DNA of 50,672 nucleotides from a virus. Positions 15,800-23,722 of the stretch are shown here, piece by piece. Below the pieces are notes generated by a model that saw nothing but the letters and a program-made list of their open reading frames with translations, searched no databases and was not told where the DNA came from. The translations under genes and the position numbers were made by a program. Numbering within the stretch: position 1 is the stretch's first letter; each line of letters starts with the position of its first letter. The DNA is taken from positions 1 through 50,672 of IMG/VR virus record IMGVR_UViG_3300028364_000048; one strand, 5' to 3'.

Positions 15800-15973
15800 C
15801 TATCGCGTCGGTGGAAATATAGAGCCCATCAAGCGGCCCGTGATCTTTCCTGAGATACGGCGGCCAATGCGCTTCGGGATGGCCTTGCCGGGTTTCTTGT
15901 GCGTTGCAGCCTGCACGTCTCCGGCGATGCGCGCCAAGGCGTAGAGCTTGCTGCGAAACTTGTTGATGGTCAT
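15800..15973 (-). CDS. Hypothetical 57-residue basic protein
   Basis: Start overlaps the previous stop (ATGA at 15970-15973). The protein is strongly basic and Gly/Ile-rich (MTINKFRSKLYALARIAGDV then PKRIGRRISGKITGRLMG). It could bind nucleic acid, but no motif proves it. Confidence 0.5.
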   Translation of the reverse strand: MTINKFRSKLYALARIAGDVQAATHKKPGKAIPKRIGRRISGKITGRLMGSIFPPTR

Positions 15974-16167
15974 GGCGTTTCCTTTCTTTCGGGGAGCAAA
16001 TCTGAACGGGTCAACAGGGCAATGCCGTCGTCATCGACTTTTCCATACCAGATACGTCCATCGTCATCCTTTATTCGAAGGGCGTGCCCCGCTTCGGCTT
16101 TACCGATGCTCACAGTCATTGTGTCATGTGCCGTGTTGTCGGGCGATAGGTGAACAATGCGAATCAT
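15970..16167 (-). CDS. Hypothetical 65-residue protein
   Basis: Starts by four-base overlap with the 148-residue gene upstream. MIRIVHLSPDNTAHDTMTVS is followed by a beta-type sequence HALRIKDDDGRIWYGKVDDDG and a charged end. Not recognised. Middle gene of a three-gene overlap chain. Confidence 0.55.
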   Translation of the reverse strand: MIRIVHLSPDNTAHDTMTVSIGKAEAGHALRIKDDDGRIWYGKVDDDGIALLTRSDLLPERKETP

Positions 16168-16610
16168 GGCTTCACCTGTAGTGCGGTGTGAGCCTGATCA
16201 AGTGCACCAAAAAGGTCTGAACCACCGGCAATTTCATCCCATTTAGACGTTCCTGCAAGACCAACTCGAAGAGCAATGTCTGGCATAACAGCAAGAACAA
16301 ATGCTGCACGTTCCAACGCACACCGCAGCCTCTCAATCTTTGCGTCCTGTTTGGCACTGCTTGCACTCCATTCATGTGCAAAATTCGACAAAACGTCTGA
16401 AACCCTGGCGTACTCCAAACGGGCTTCATTTCGTTGCCTCATCAGACGCGAAATCTTAGCCGCCTGTTCGATGGCAATGCGGTGAAGTTCAGGTGCAGCG
16501 GCTATCCAATCGGCGGCGTCACAAGCATCAGCTCGAGCCTTGTCACGGTTTTTTGTGTCCATGGTGTTGAAGCGCAGCCTCGCCAGCAGGTCTTGCGTTG
16601 TATCAGTCAT
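16164..16610 (-). CDS. Hypothetical 148-residue helical protein
   Basis: ATG 16610 has a strong GGGAGG site. The sequence is almost all helix, with Ala/Arg/Glu-rich segments (ELHRIAIEQAAKISRLMRQR, KIERLRCALERAAFVLAV). It resembles the small coiled phage proteins made early in infection. No enzyme motif is visible. Confidence 0.6.
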   Translation of the reverse strand: MTDTTQDLLARLRFNTMDTKNRDKARADACDAADWIAAAPELHRIAIEQAAKISRLMRQRNEARLEYARVSDVLSNFAHEWSASSAKQDAKIERLRCALERAAFVLAVMPDIALRVGLAGTSKWDEIAGGSDLFGALDQAHTALQVKP

Positions 16611-16640
16611 GGTGTCAGCCTCCCGGTTGCGTTGTTAAGA

Positions 16641-16814
16641 TCACCGCTGTACTGCCAAAGCAGCTTTTACATCAACTGTGGACCTACGCTTTTCCAGTGC
16701 AGTCAACATGTCTTCCTCCTCAATCGTGAGCCGGGTGTGCCACATTTTCTTTTGAAGGCCTCCAAAGTTGCTTTCATCAATTAAGTCCCATGCGATTTTC
16801 TCTTGAGTTGTCAT
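16641..16814 (-). CDS. Hypothetical 57-residue protein
   Basis: ATG 16814 follows GGAGAGAA. MTTQEKIAWDLIDESNFGGL then an acidic helix EEEDMLTALEKRR. The leader (AACCCAACCAACC) resembles that of the gene at 30608. No family recognised. Confidence 0.55.
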   Translation of the reverse strand: MTTQEKIAWDLIDESNFGGLQKKMWHTRLTIEEEDMLTALEKRRSTVDVKAALAVQR

Positions 16815-16841
16815 GTCGTTCTCTCCGGTTGGTTGGGTTTT

Positions 16842-16860
16842 CCCCGGCGCGTGGCCGGGG
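16842..16860. terminator. GC-rich hairpin between small genes
   Basis: CCCCGGC, a 5-base loop, GCCGGGG. It lies eight bases after the stop of the leftward gene ending at 16868. On the leftward transcript it is followed by AAAA rather than U, so it may stabilise the 3' end rather than terminate. Confidence 0.4.
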
Positions 16861-16867
16861 CTTTAGG

Positions 16868-17029
16868 TCAGGCGTTATAGCTTGATCGGCAATCAACCTT
16901 GCCTGTGCTCAGCCACTCGCGCGCGTCGCTCTCACTGTTGGCGTGGTCGCCAAATTCCTCAGTGCGTGCGCGGCCCTCGTATCCGACCCAGTTACCGTAG
17001 ACGTTCTGCTTGATGCGGCGCTTTTCCAT
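16868..17029 (-). CDS. Hypothetical 53-residue protein
   Basis: ATG 17029 lies just downstream of a class A family promoter (17069-17097). The frame upstream of this ATG reads through promoter sequence and is rejected. The product is MEKRRIKQNVYGNWVGYEGR, then charged sequence ending DCRSSYNA. The ribosome site (GGGAAA) is weak. Confidence 0.55.
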   Translation of the reverse strand: MEKRRIKQNVYGNWVGYEGRARTEEFGDHANSESDAREWLSTGKVDCRSSYNA

Positions 17030-17068
17030 TTTGTATTTCCCGTTGTTAGTGTTTGTATTCCTAAGACT

Positions 17069-17097
17069 AGAATAGCGTGAGTTTGGCACCTTGTAAA
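17069..17097 (-). promoter_or_regulatory. Family promoter, class A
   Basis: -35 TTTACA (17092-17097), 17-base spacer, -10 TATTCT (17069-17074), then AGTCTTAGGAATAC. Drives the gene at 16868-17029. Confidence 0.8.
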
Positions 17098-17208
17098 CAG
17101 TTTTGTTGGTCTTTTTAAAAAAAACTTCAAACACTCGTAGACTGGGGCAATACTCTGGGCACAACCGACAGGGTCTATTGGTGGTTAACGGTGTGTTTTG
17201 TCGGTCAT

Positions 17209-18327
17209 CTATAGCATGAAGAACTTTTTAGCAACTGGGAACCGTGGGACGCCGCTTGGGAATTTACCGTTAAAGAACACCGTTGCTTTCCCACCCACGT
17301 ACATGCTTTCTTTGCTTAGCAAAGCTGACATTTGTCCCATACTTCCGGCGCACCCTGAGCTAAATGTCTTTCCTTGACTTGTAACACAGTTGACGGACTT
17401 AGCACAGCCGGACCACTGGCCTTTTCCTTCAACAAAGCCCACAATAACAAATTCCTCGTCGTCTTGTTCTTTCACTTTAATAAGTTGCCTAGGTCTTTTC
17501 TGCTGCTCGTATTCCTTGTCAGAGACGCGGACCATAGTTCCCTCATAACCTTCTATAAGGAATTTAGAATGGTTTTCGTAAATAGAGTCAAATGACCCGA
17601 CTCTTATAGTTTTTACAATCTTGATGTGGGGTATCCCATCAAGCATCCTACGAATTTCTTTATAACGGTGTAGAAAATTCCCTTTAAGAAGGCAGTCATA
17701 TACGTGAAGTTCTATGACATCTTCGCAATGGAGTGTATCTAAAAAGTCAACGTTTTTCTTTGTGAGCAAGCTCTGTATTTTAGTGAAATCTTCTCTTAGT
17801 TCAAAGTTAAACAGCTCACCGTCTATGACAAGTTCTGGATACTTATTAAAGACAGTCTTCAAGGCTTCTTCAATATGAGGGCACGTCTCAGTTTTGCGAA
17901 GTTCTCTTGACCAAAGACCCCTAGCGTCGGCTAAGCATCTAAACCCGTCAAGCTTTGGTTGAACGTAGCAGTTGCCATTTTTTATCGCACGCTTTACGTA
18001 GCTGACGTCTTTATCCATGTTGGCTTTTGCTAGCATAGCTCGGGGTATCTTGTCTTGCTCAAGCAGTTCATGTATAGATCTACGATACCCACTTGCCAGC
18101 TTATCACGCTCCATTGATTTTGCTTTATCTTCGGCAACTTGACTTGGAGACCTTTGGTTGGACCTACCAACGTTTAAAGCCTTGTAGGATGTTGGTGACG
18201 ACGCCTTAGGAGGCATATTCTCATCACCAGTAAAAGTCACAACCCTGTTATCAAAAGATTGCACATACCAGTATTTCACTTTTCCAGAAGGTGTTCTATA
18301 AAAAAGAAACCCTGATTTATATGTCAT
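17209..18327 (-). CDS. ATP-dependent DNA ligase
   Basis: 372 residues from the ATG that overlaps the helicase stop (ATGA); a TTG start six codons earlier is less likely. It seals nicks in duplex DNA by an enzyme-AMP intermediate. Motif I is QPKLDGFR with the adenylated Lys125; ELVIDGELFN (~165-174) is motif III, EGTMVRV (~262-268) motif IV and LIKVKE (~282-287) motif V. The OB-fold region follows. The first ~40 residues (GKVKYWYVQ) look like a small WGR-type extension, unusual in a compact phage ligase. It ends the helicase-ligase pair. Confidence 0.88.
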   Translation of the reverse strand: MTYKSGFLFYRTPSGKVKYWYVQSFDNRVVTFTGDENMPPKASSPTSYKALNVGRSNQRSPSQVAEDKAKSMERDKLASGYRRSIHELLEQDKIPRAMLAKANMDKDVSYVKRAIKNGNCYVQPKLDGFRCLADARGLWSRELRKTETCPHIEEALKTVFNKYPELVIDGELFNFELREDFTKIQSLLTKKNVDFLDTLHCEDVIELHVYDCLLKGNFLHRYKEIRRMLDGIPHIKIVKTIRVGSFDSIYENHSKFLIEGYEGTMVRVSDKEYEQQKRPRQLIKVKEQDDEEFVIVGFVEGKGQWSGCAKSVNCVTSQGKTFSSGCAGSMGQMSALLSKESMYVGGKATVFFNGKFPSGVPRFPVAKKFFML

Positions 18328-19793
18328 TGAAAGAACCCTTTCCAATTGGACACAACAACTTCGTCTACTAGCTTTTTCTTGGTTTTTAGGGCATTCAGTA
18401 TCTTTTCATCTATAGTACCTGGAGTGAACAAATCGATGTATCTTGCTTTTCTTTTTTGACCAATGCGGTGTATGCGATCCTCTGACTGGATACGTCTTTC
18501 AAGCGAGTAGTCATTGCTGTAGTAAATAGCAAGATCAGCAGTGGTAAGCGTGAGCCCCATACCAGCGCTTTGCGGGTTGGCAACAAAAAATCGACCTGGG
18601 TGGCTTGGGTCTTGAAAGTTCTTTGCTGCAACTTCTTTTTTTGCGCTACTCACACCACCGTGAAATTCTATTAAGCTTTCTTTCCCGTATTTGGCCACAA
18701 TCTCTGCAGCTACATCCCTGAGAGTTTGTCTATACGTGGCCCATACTACTACGTTGCCGCTCTCATTCTCAATCAAGTCCATTAATGTAGGTAGACGATT
18801 GTTTTCGATGGAGGCGTATTTCTCATTGCCAAAATCATCCTCGTATTTTAGCTGACCGCAAACAATCTGGTGGAGCTTTACGAGAAGCGTGAGGATGTTT
18901 GTAACCTCGACAGTATCGCCAAGCTCTTCAAGTTCAATGATTGCTTCTTGCTTTAGCTTCTCATACTTCGCGGACTGCAACTTTGTCATCTCCACCGCAA
19001 CGCGCTGATAGATTTTTTCGGGTAAGTCTAACGCGTCTTCTTTTTTTACAACTGACGCAAATGTGCTGATAAGATCAGAAAGCTCACTTTTGTTCTTGTA
19101 GCCTGTCACCACATCAAAGCTTCTATTTCCAAAAGTCTTTTTTTCAACGTCAGCAAAATAGTTTCTAAATGAGTAAAAAGACTTGTGCCCAAGAACTTCT
19201 TCTGTGGGAGCAAGAGCCATTGCTTGGCCAAACAACTCAAGCGGTCCATTTGTTATTGGAGTGCCTGTAAGCAGTCTGCGGTATTTGGCGGCTCTGCAAA
19301 ACTTGACAATAGCTTTGCTTCTCTTGGCCGTGTGTGTTTTAATCATAGAGCTTTCATCAACGCCGTGCATATAGTTTTTACCGACAACGCTGTACAGCTG
19401 TCTCATCATTTCAGTAAGTTTAACTGATATGGCTGACTCGGTATTAAACACGAAAATCTTGAAGCCATCAAACTCAAGAAATGTAGCCCAATCTCTTTTA
19501 AACTGCTTGTTTACCGCTTTTGCCGAGTTGTACCTGAATACTTTATAGTTTATCCTGTCAGGTACATGCGTCGGTATTTCAACCAATTCCATTGTTGGGC
19601 ACATGCCTTTGGTTGTTGATAGAACAAGAGCTTTAATCTCAGAAATCTCGTATAGGTAAGACGCATTGTCTAGCAGCATCTTTGTTTTTCCGGTTCCGGG
19701 CTCGCAGAAAAAACCCCAGTATGGAAGTCTGCTGCAGTGCTCCAAAATATCTCTTTGGTGCTGGTACGGCTTAGTTTTGTATATGTATTCCAT
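18324..19793 (-). CDS. SNF2-family DNA helicase/translocase
   Basis: 489 residues. An SF2 ATPase: Walker A EPGTGKT at 31-37, Walker B-type DESS at 146-149, motif III LTGTP at ~175-179, and the C-terminal lobe ending in motif VI QSEDRIHRIGQKRKA, the signature of SNF2/RapA-like enzymes. It should use ATP to move on duplex DNA, perhaps in recombination or fork repair. ATG 19793 is preferred over the TTG at 19817 because it has GAGG upstream and avoids the terminator stem. It is coupled to the ligase. Confidence 0.85.
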   Translation of the reverse strand: MEYIYKTKPYQHQRDILEHCSRLPYWGFFCEPGTGKTKMLLDNASYLYEISEIKALVLSTTKGMCPTMELVEIPTHVPDRINYKVFRYNSAKAVNKQFKRDWATFLEFDGFKIFVFNTESAISVKLTEMMRQLYSVVGKNYMHGVDESSMIKTHTAKRSKAIVKFCRAAKYRRLLTGTPITNGPLELFGQAMALAPTEEVLGHKSFYSFRNYFADVEKKTFGNRSFDVVTGYKNKSELSDLISTFASVVKKEDALDLPEKIYQRVAVEMTKLQSAKYEKLKQEAIIELEELGDTVEVTNILTLLVKLHQIVCGQLKYEDDFGNEKYASIENNRLPTLMDLIENESGNVVVWATYRQTLRDVAAEIVAKYGKESLIEFHGGVSSAKKEVAAKNFQDPSHPGRFFVANPQSAGMGLTLTTADLAIYYSNDYSLERRIQSEDRIHRIGQKRKARYIDLFTPGTIDEKILNALKTKKKLVDEVVVSNWKGFFQ

Positions 19794-19809
19794 ATTGCGC
19801 CTCTGTATT

Positions 19810-19841
19810 AAAAACAATAGCGGCGCCGGATAGGCGCCGCT
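19810..19841 (-). terminator. Rho-independent terminator between SSB and helicase genes
   Basis: On the leftward strand: AGCGGCGCC, 5-base loop, GGCGCCGCT (perfect 9-bp stem, 19819-19841), then ATTGTTTTT. It lies 16 bases past the SSB stop and 25 bases before the helicase ATG, so helicase and ligase depend on readthrough or another promoter. Confidence 0.75.
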
Positions 19842-19857
19842 TTGTAGTCATCCAGCC

Positions 19858-20712
19858 TTAGAACGGAATTTCGTCTTCATTTACATCAGACTTCTCACCG
19901 CTCTGGTTACCTGAACCATTGGTGTAGTTGCCGTCAGACGGTTCTTCAGCAATCTTAATGTTGCCACCCTTGACAAGCTCGTAGTATGACTTTGCTTCGT
20001 CATAGACAGAACGAGACACAGGGTCTTTCACGCGCTCAAAGCTTGGCGACCACCAGCTGTTGTCATTCTTCTCCTCAAGGAACGTTGTAAGATTGTAGGC
20101 GAACATAAACCGTGGAGCCGAGACTGTTGGATGGCCAGGCACTTTTGCCGAGGTGATGGCGTGGTTGAATTTGCGATTGGCACGGAGACCTGTGGACTTA
20201 AGGCCAATGACCATACGCTGCATTTCGCCGGTTTTCTTGTCGAGCATCAGCACGTAGTGGTAGGCCGTCTCTACAACAATCATTGTCGGATTGTCTTTGA
20301 TTACAGATTGCTTCTTCGCGTTCTTGACCGTGTCCTTAAGAATACTGTCATCGTCGTAAACGTCAATCAAGCCACCACCGCTGTCACGGTCAAGCCAAAC
20401 GTTCCATTTCTTGTTGTAATAGGCGGGCACAATAAGAACGCCATCTTTTCGTGCTTCAAACGTTTCGCCAGTAACGTTATTGAAAAGCATCGATGCTCTT
20501 GCGCCTTCGATATAGGCTTCTTTGCCCTCGTTGACTTGCGGCGAGAGACCTTGCAGAATGCCAAGAAACGGGATCGCAATGTCGTTTGCGTCAAGCTCCT
20601 CGTTCCCAAGACCGGCGTCTGCAGTAATAAAGTCAAGATCATAGCCTTCCATTCCTGATGGAAGACCAGCATCTTTCTTGACAACAACTTCGTTTTTCTT
20701 TGTATCGGCCAT
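19858..20712 (-). CDS. Single-stranded DNA-binding protein
   Basis: 284 residues with a good AAGGAAA site. The acidic C-terminus ending NEDEIPF is the typical tip by which SSB-type proteins recruit replication partners. The body has beta-strand segments (DGVLIVPAYYNKKWNVWL, YHYVLMLDKKTGEMQRMVIGL) consistent with an OB fold of the T7 gp2.5-like phage class. It coats single strands at the fork. It lies next to the polymerase and nuclease genes and is followed by an intrinsic terminator, which suits a protein needed in excess. Confidence 0.75.
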   Translation of the reverse strand: MADTKKNEVVVKKDAGLPSGMEGYDLDFITADAGLGNEELDANDIAIPFLGILQGLSPQVNEGKEAYIEGARASMLFNNVTGETFEARKDGVLIVPAYYNKKWNVWLDRDSGGGLIDVYDDDSILKDTVKNAKKQSVIKDNPTMIVVETAYHYVLMLDKKTGEMQRMVIGLKSTGLRANRKFNHAITSAKVPGHPTVSAPRFMFAYNLTTFLEEKNDNSWWSPSFERVKDPVSRSVYDEAKSYYELVKGGNIKIAEEPSDGNYTNGSGNQSGEKSDVNEDEIPF

Positions 20713-20715
20713 GAA

Positions 20716-21300
20716 CTATTTCCTTTTTATCTTGGCTTCGTTGATTGTATAGGTCGTGATGCAGTCAGGTATTTTTTCGCCTGACTCGTAAAGCTCACGC
20801 ACGAGAGCACGTAATGTTTGCCAGTGGACTGATGGCTTCAGTGAGTAGTTAATGCCAAATCCCTCAAGCCGCTTTGCAATAGCCTCGGCCTGGTCGAGGT
20901 GGCCTTTCGCCACTGGTATTGTCAGAGCCGGCGTAATAACGCCAGATCGTTTGGTTTCCTTGAGCCAGACAAGAGCAGCATCCTCGTTGTCTTTTTTTAT
21001 GTTTCCAACGTACTTCATTGACACAGAAAGCTTAGATCCATTTTCAAGCTCAATAGACTTAAGATCCGCGGCTGACATGGCTTCAGGTAGGAAACCTTCA
21101 CGGATCACGCGTAGACTTTCATGGGCGTTTTTAGAAAGGGTGGTAAGAGCCTCAATAAAGTCTTCAAGCTCCATCATGCGAAGAGAAAGACGAGTGATGC
21201 TTTTAAGCCCGTCATCATCGAGATTAAGTTCTGCATTTTTCTCAATTACGCCAGCGTCAGCTAGCGCTTTACTCACGACGTCGTCGTAGTCACTTGTCAT
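20716..21300 (-). CDS. Conserved-looking helical replication-region protein, unknown
   Basis: 194 residues from an ATG inside the end of the upstream gene; the frame further upstream is a shadow. MMELEDFIEALTTLSKNAHE and HLDQAEAIAKRLEGFGINYS point to a helical N-terminal half, then a beta/alpha C-terminal half. It lies three bases from the SSB gene and 11 bases into its neighbour, so it is probably co-expressed with SSB. It may be a mediator or single-strand annealing partner, but no motif proves this. Confidence 0.6.
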   Translation of the reverse strand: MTSDYDDVVSKALADAGVIEKNAELNLDDDGLKSITRLSLRMMELEDFIEALTTLSKNAHESLRVIREGFLPEAMSAADLKSIELENGSKLSVSMKYVGNIKKDNEDAALVWLKETKRSGVITPALTIPVAKGHLDQAEAIAKRLEGFGINYSLKPSVHWQTLRALVRELYESGEKIPDCITTYTINEAKIKRK

Positions 21301-21625
21301 CATTTTCATCCGATGCATCATAGGTTTTGACAGAGTAGCTCTGCCTGTATTTGTCCCACTCAAGAAAGCTGATACTTTCTTTTTGCTGCAGTTCAAATTC
21401 TTCTGATAAGCAAATGCAAACAACTGCGACAACAATCGGGCTACCAACAGGTAAGAAATAGTCGTTGTCAAAGTCAAAGTCAGAGAAAAATTCTCTTGCC
21501 GCGTCAGCAATAATCTTTACGTCAACAATGTTTACACCTAACGGGAACAAAACATTGAGTTCGCCAAATTCTGAAGCTGTAGTGAAGTCGTGGTTTGCTT
21601 GCTTAACAATTGTGTATACTGTCAT
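21290..21625 (-). CDS. Hypothetical 111-residue acidic protein
   Basis: The second ATG (21625) is chosen because GGAGAACGAA precedes it; the first (21637) has no site. The product is rich in Phe and Asp (FFSDFDFDNDYFLPVG) and ends DASDENDDK. Acidic, aromatic proteins of this kind can mimic DNA, but nothing specific is seen here. It overlaps the next gene by 11 bases. Confidence 0.5.
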   Translation of the reverse strand: MTVYTIVKQANHDFTTASEFGELNVLFPLGVNIVDVKIIADAAREFFSDFDFDNDYFLPVGSPIVVAVVCICLSEEFELQQKESISFLEWDKYRQSYSVKTYDASDENDDK

Positions 21626-21680
21626 TTCGTTCTCCATATGTATAAGGACATCTATATCATGTCCTGATTTTGCGCGATAT

Positions 21681-21718
21681 CCCTGAAATGTCGTTTTATC
21701 AACTTTTGTTTATCAGGG
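21681..21718. repeat. Inverted repeat CCCTGA/TCAGGG, copy 1
   Basis: CCCTGAAATG (21681-21690) and TTTATCAGGG (21709-21718) are also found together at 30691-30714. The right arm overlaps the end of the nuclease gene. It is a candidate protein-binding site between two leftward genes. Confidence 0.4.
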
Positions 21719-22127
21719 TCTTTGCAACGTTTTGCATAGATAGTTTAGCAAGCGTTCCGGACAAATGAATAAAAGGCGGATCAACGTCTGATACCTTTAC
21801 CCTGTTCCATTTTTTATAGGGCTCAAGCTTTGTATCAACAAAACAAGAAGCTTCCCAGATCATAAGTTCGTTTGCCTCGCAAAGAGCCATAACAAAGATG
21901 CCTTTTCCATTCGTGTATCTCAGTCTCTTTTTGTAGAAAGGTATCTGAAACTTTTCAAAGTAAATGAATTCTCCTTTTGCAACCTTTGTTTCGATTAAGA
22001 ACTGCTTACCGCCGCCTGCAGCGGAAACGTCTGGGAAGCCCGCGCCTAGAGAGTTTTCAATTCTTTCAAGGTGCAGCACGCCCGACATTTTTCGGACGTG
22101 CCTCTGGTAGAAGTCTTTCTCAAGCAC
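21699..22127 (-). CDS. PD-(D/E)XK nuclease (VRR-NUC/Hjc-like)
   Basis: 142 residues. The core reads GFPDVSAAGGGKQFLIETKVAKG, holding Pro-Asp and then the E-x-K of a PD-(D/E)XK catalytic centre, preceded by a helix with Glu (LERIENS). This is the layout of small VRR-NUC or Holliday-junction-type endonucleases that cut branched DNA. Its place in the replication cluster fits a role in recombination or in resolving concatemers before packaging. It overlaps the upstream gene by eight bases. Confidence 0.72.
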   Translation of the reverse strand: MLEKDFYQRHVRKMSGVLHLERIENSLGAGFPDVSAAGGGKQFLIETKVAKGEFIYFEKFQIPFYKKRLRYTNGKGIFVMALCEANELMIWEASCFVDTKLEPYKKWNRVKVSDVDPPFIHLSGTLAKLSMQNVAKTLINKS

Positions 22128-22488
22128 TAGGCAAAACCTTGCAAAACTCAGAAAGGTCGGAAATGGTTCCTTTTATGAGTAGTTCACCACGGTCATATCC
22201 AACGACGAACTTGTTGTCAGGTGATCCCCACTCTTTCTCGTCGAACTCCATTTCGCTCCCGATAAGTATCCTGATGCCGGCTTTGTCTAAAAGACCTGTC
22301 CAGCTACCTTGCTTTCCCATTGGGGGTGTTGTCCATAATTTTGCCGCGTAATCAACCAAACTCTCAAACGTTTCCCTGTTGAGAGCCACAGTCATGTTTT
22401 CATGGTGATTGGCGGCTAGCCACAGTTGATAGTGGTCGTGGCCAACATATACACCGTCACCAATGTATTGCGTGTCTGCTGTAATCAT
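22120..22488 (-). CDS. Hypothetical phage protein with IGDGVYVGHD start
   Basis: 122 residues, ATGA-coupled to the upstream gene. The opening QYIGDGVYVGHDHYQLWLAA is a motif seen in many phage proteins of unknown function, usually near replication genes. The rest is mixed, with a long middle helix and YDRGELLIKGTISDLSEFC near the end. No catalytic residues are obvious. Confidence 0.55.
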   Translation of the reverse strand: MITADTQYIGDGVYVGHDHYQLWLAANHHENMTVALNRETFESLVDYAAKLWTTPPMGKQGSWTGLLDKAGIRILIGSEMEFDEKEWGSPDNKFVVGYDRGELLIKGTISDLSEFCKVLPSA

Positions 22489-22718
22489 GGCAGGTATCTT
22501 CCTCCGGAGTTGACAACGCCCTCAGGCACTGGCAGGTTACGTTTTTTCTTTGGGTGGCGAGCGCGGTCTTGCGCAACTTGCATTTCGGCGCGGCGCCAAA
22601 TATAGTCAGACAGCTTTTGCCCAACAACTTCCTTGGTGAAACCCTTGGCAGCATACCACTGCTCGCGCAGCCGCTGCTCGAACTGGTCTTTGGCTGGAAT
22701 GCCTTTGTATCCTGGCAC
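22485..22718 (-). CDS. Basic 77-residue protein, GTG start
   Basis: The start is GTG at 22718 with AAAGGAAAA six bases before it; the frame has no ATG between the hairpin and this point. The product is helical and basic: DQFEQRLREQWYAAKG, RRAEMQVAQDRARHPKKKRN. It could contact nucleic acid. Its stop overlaps the next ATG. A competing frame (22457-22750) starts on the same bases but breaks the overlap pattern. Confidence 0.55.
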   Translation of the reverse strand: MPGYKGIPAKDQFEQRLREQWYAAKGFTKEVVGQKLSDYIWRRAEMQVAQDRARHPKKKRNLPVPEGVVNSGGRYLP

Positions 22719-22790
22719 ATCTTTTCCTTTGTATTGTGTGTATTTATCATACAGCAGATTTGATTTAGTTGTAATCTCTGAAATAGGGTG

Positions 22791-22814
22791 GAGGGGCCGA
22801 AGCCCCTCTTTTTT
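22791..22814 (+). terminator. Hairpin with T-run on the plus strand, UUCG loop on the minus strand
   Basis: GAGGGGC CGAA GCCCCTC followed by TTTTTT on the plus strand. On the leftward transcript the loop is C(UUCG)G, a very stable tetraloop, five bases after the stop of the gene ending at 22813. It could block antisense transcription or stabilise the leftward mRNA. Confidence 0.5.
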
Positions 22815-23115
22815 AATCCTTGAAGCGGATGTTCGTCTTGCTAAATTTTGGGTGGTTGTCGTAGCGACCGAATTGAACGTTGATTTTGCCGTCTGAGGTG
22901 CTCTGGACCGTACCGCCCCACCACTTCGTCCCTGTGCGGTAGCAGCCCTCGATGCCCCTGGCGAAGATCCAGTCATACTTGGTGGAAAGTGTGGCCTCAA
23001 CTGTCCGAGTCTCGCCGAAGATGGTCAGCTCGACCGTTCCGGGGATGCTGTTGTTCTTGTTCTCTTCCCCAGTGGCGACGAAGGTCTCGCGGGCGATTGT
23101 GATCTGGCTGGTCAT
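22813..23115 (-). CDS. Hypothetical 100-residue protein
   Basis: Follows a class B promoter and the leader CAGGAGATACTCAG-ATG. The product is beta-rich (TVELTIFGETRTVEATLS, WWGGTVQSTSDGKINVQFG) with a basic/aromatic end. No family recognised. The same leader is used by genes at 26066 and 26393. Confidence 0.6.
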   Translation of the reverse strand: MTSQITIARETFVATGEENKNNSIPGTVELTIFGETRTVEATLSTKYDWIFARGIEGCYRTGTKWWGGTVQSTSDGKINVQFGRYDNHPKFSKTNIRFKD

Positions 23116-23151
23116 CTGAGTATCTCCTGGTATGTGTGTGTCCGTAAGTAT

Positions 23152-23180
23152 AGAATACAGCGCCTACGTGGCGCTGTACA
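23152..23180 (-). promoter_or_regulatory. Family promoter, class B
   Basis: -35 TGTACA (23175-23180), 17-base spacer, -10 TATTCT (23152-23157), then ATACTTACGGACAC. The spacer itself is an inverted repeat (GCGCC/GGCGC). Drives 22813-23115. Confidence 0.82.
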
Positions 23181-23183
23181 CAC

Positions 23184-23657
23184 TTATTTTGCGTCTTTCC
23201 TAACTATTTTTTTCGCCATATTGATGTGAAGAGCACTCTTTGCCGCAAAGCAATGCACTTGGCCACCTTCTACAGCCAAAACGTGGCTATTGGTATACAC
23301 AAGCCAAGTTCCTTGGCCAATGATATCAGGGAACATGGTTAGCTGCCTGGTTGTCAATTTTTTGACATGGTAATTTTTAGCGGCAAGCTTCTTCAACCTG
23401 TCTTTGATGTAGCCAAAGTCATCAAACGCGTTAAAGCCAAGGCTTGCAACGGCAGTGTCTATCTGATGAAAGTACGTTACACCACGAGTCTTACGTCCAC
23501 AATTCGCTAAAGCACAAAGAGCCGTAGCGTAGTTTACGCCACACGCAACAGCCAATGCTTTAACAGCGCAGTCATTTTTTTCGTGGAAAAAGTCAGAAGC
23601 TTTTTGCATTGCGTCGTACCGACCACACTTCACTTGATTTTTTCTTACATATTCCAT
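23184..23657 (-). CDS. Papain-like cysteine peptidase candidate
   Basis: 157 residues behind a class A promoter. NDCAVKALAVACGV (28-41) puts a Cys at 30 at the head of a helix, as in C39/papain-like folds; a GRK turn follows (GRKTRG). TNSHVLAVEGGQVHCF (~122-137) provides His125 on a strand. Cys-helix plus His-strand is the usual pair for this fold. It may be a peptidase or an inactive relative acting on a host or phage protein. Six cysteines in all; no export signal. Confidence 0.5.
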   Translation of the reverse strand: MEYVRKNQVKCGRYDAMQKASDFFHEKNDCAVKALAVACGVNYATALCALANCGRKTRGVTYFHQIDTAVASLGFNAFDDFGYIKDRLKKLAAKNYHVKKLTTRQLTMFPDIIGQGTWLVYTNSHVLAVEGGQVHCFAAKSALHINMAKKIVRKDAK

Positions 23658-23689
23658 AGGTGTATCCGTTTGCTTGTATTCCTAAGACT

Positions 23690-23718
23690 AGGGTATCTCA
23701 TATTTAAGCGGCTGTAAA
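23690..23718 (-). promoter_or_regulatory. Family promoter, class A
   Basis: -35 TTTACA (23713-23718), 17-base spacer, -10 TACCCT (23690-23695), then AGTCTTAGGAATAC. The -35 lies a few bases after the polymerase gene's stop. Drives 23184-23657. Confidence 0.78.
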
Positions 23719-23722
23719 CACT

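Noticed and set aside
20131-20658. 175-residue plus-strand frame opposite SSB
   Set aside because: Antisense to a strong gene, with no leader and no plausible domain.
22457-22750. Alternative 97-residue minus frame over the basic 77-residue gene
   Set aside because: Ser/Cys-rich low-complexity product; it breaks the four-base overlap with the next gene that the GTG-start frame keeps.
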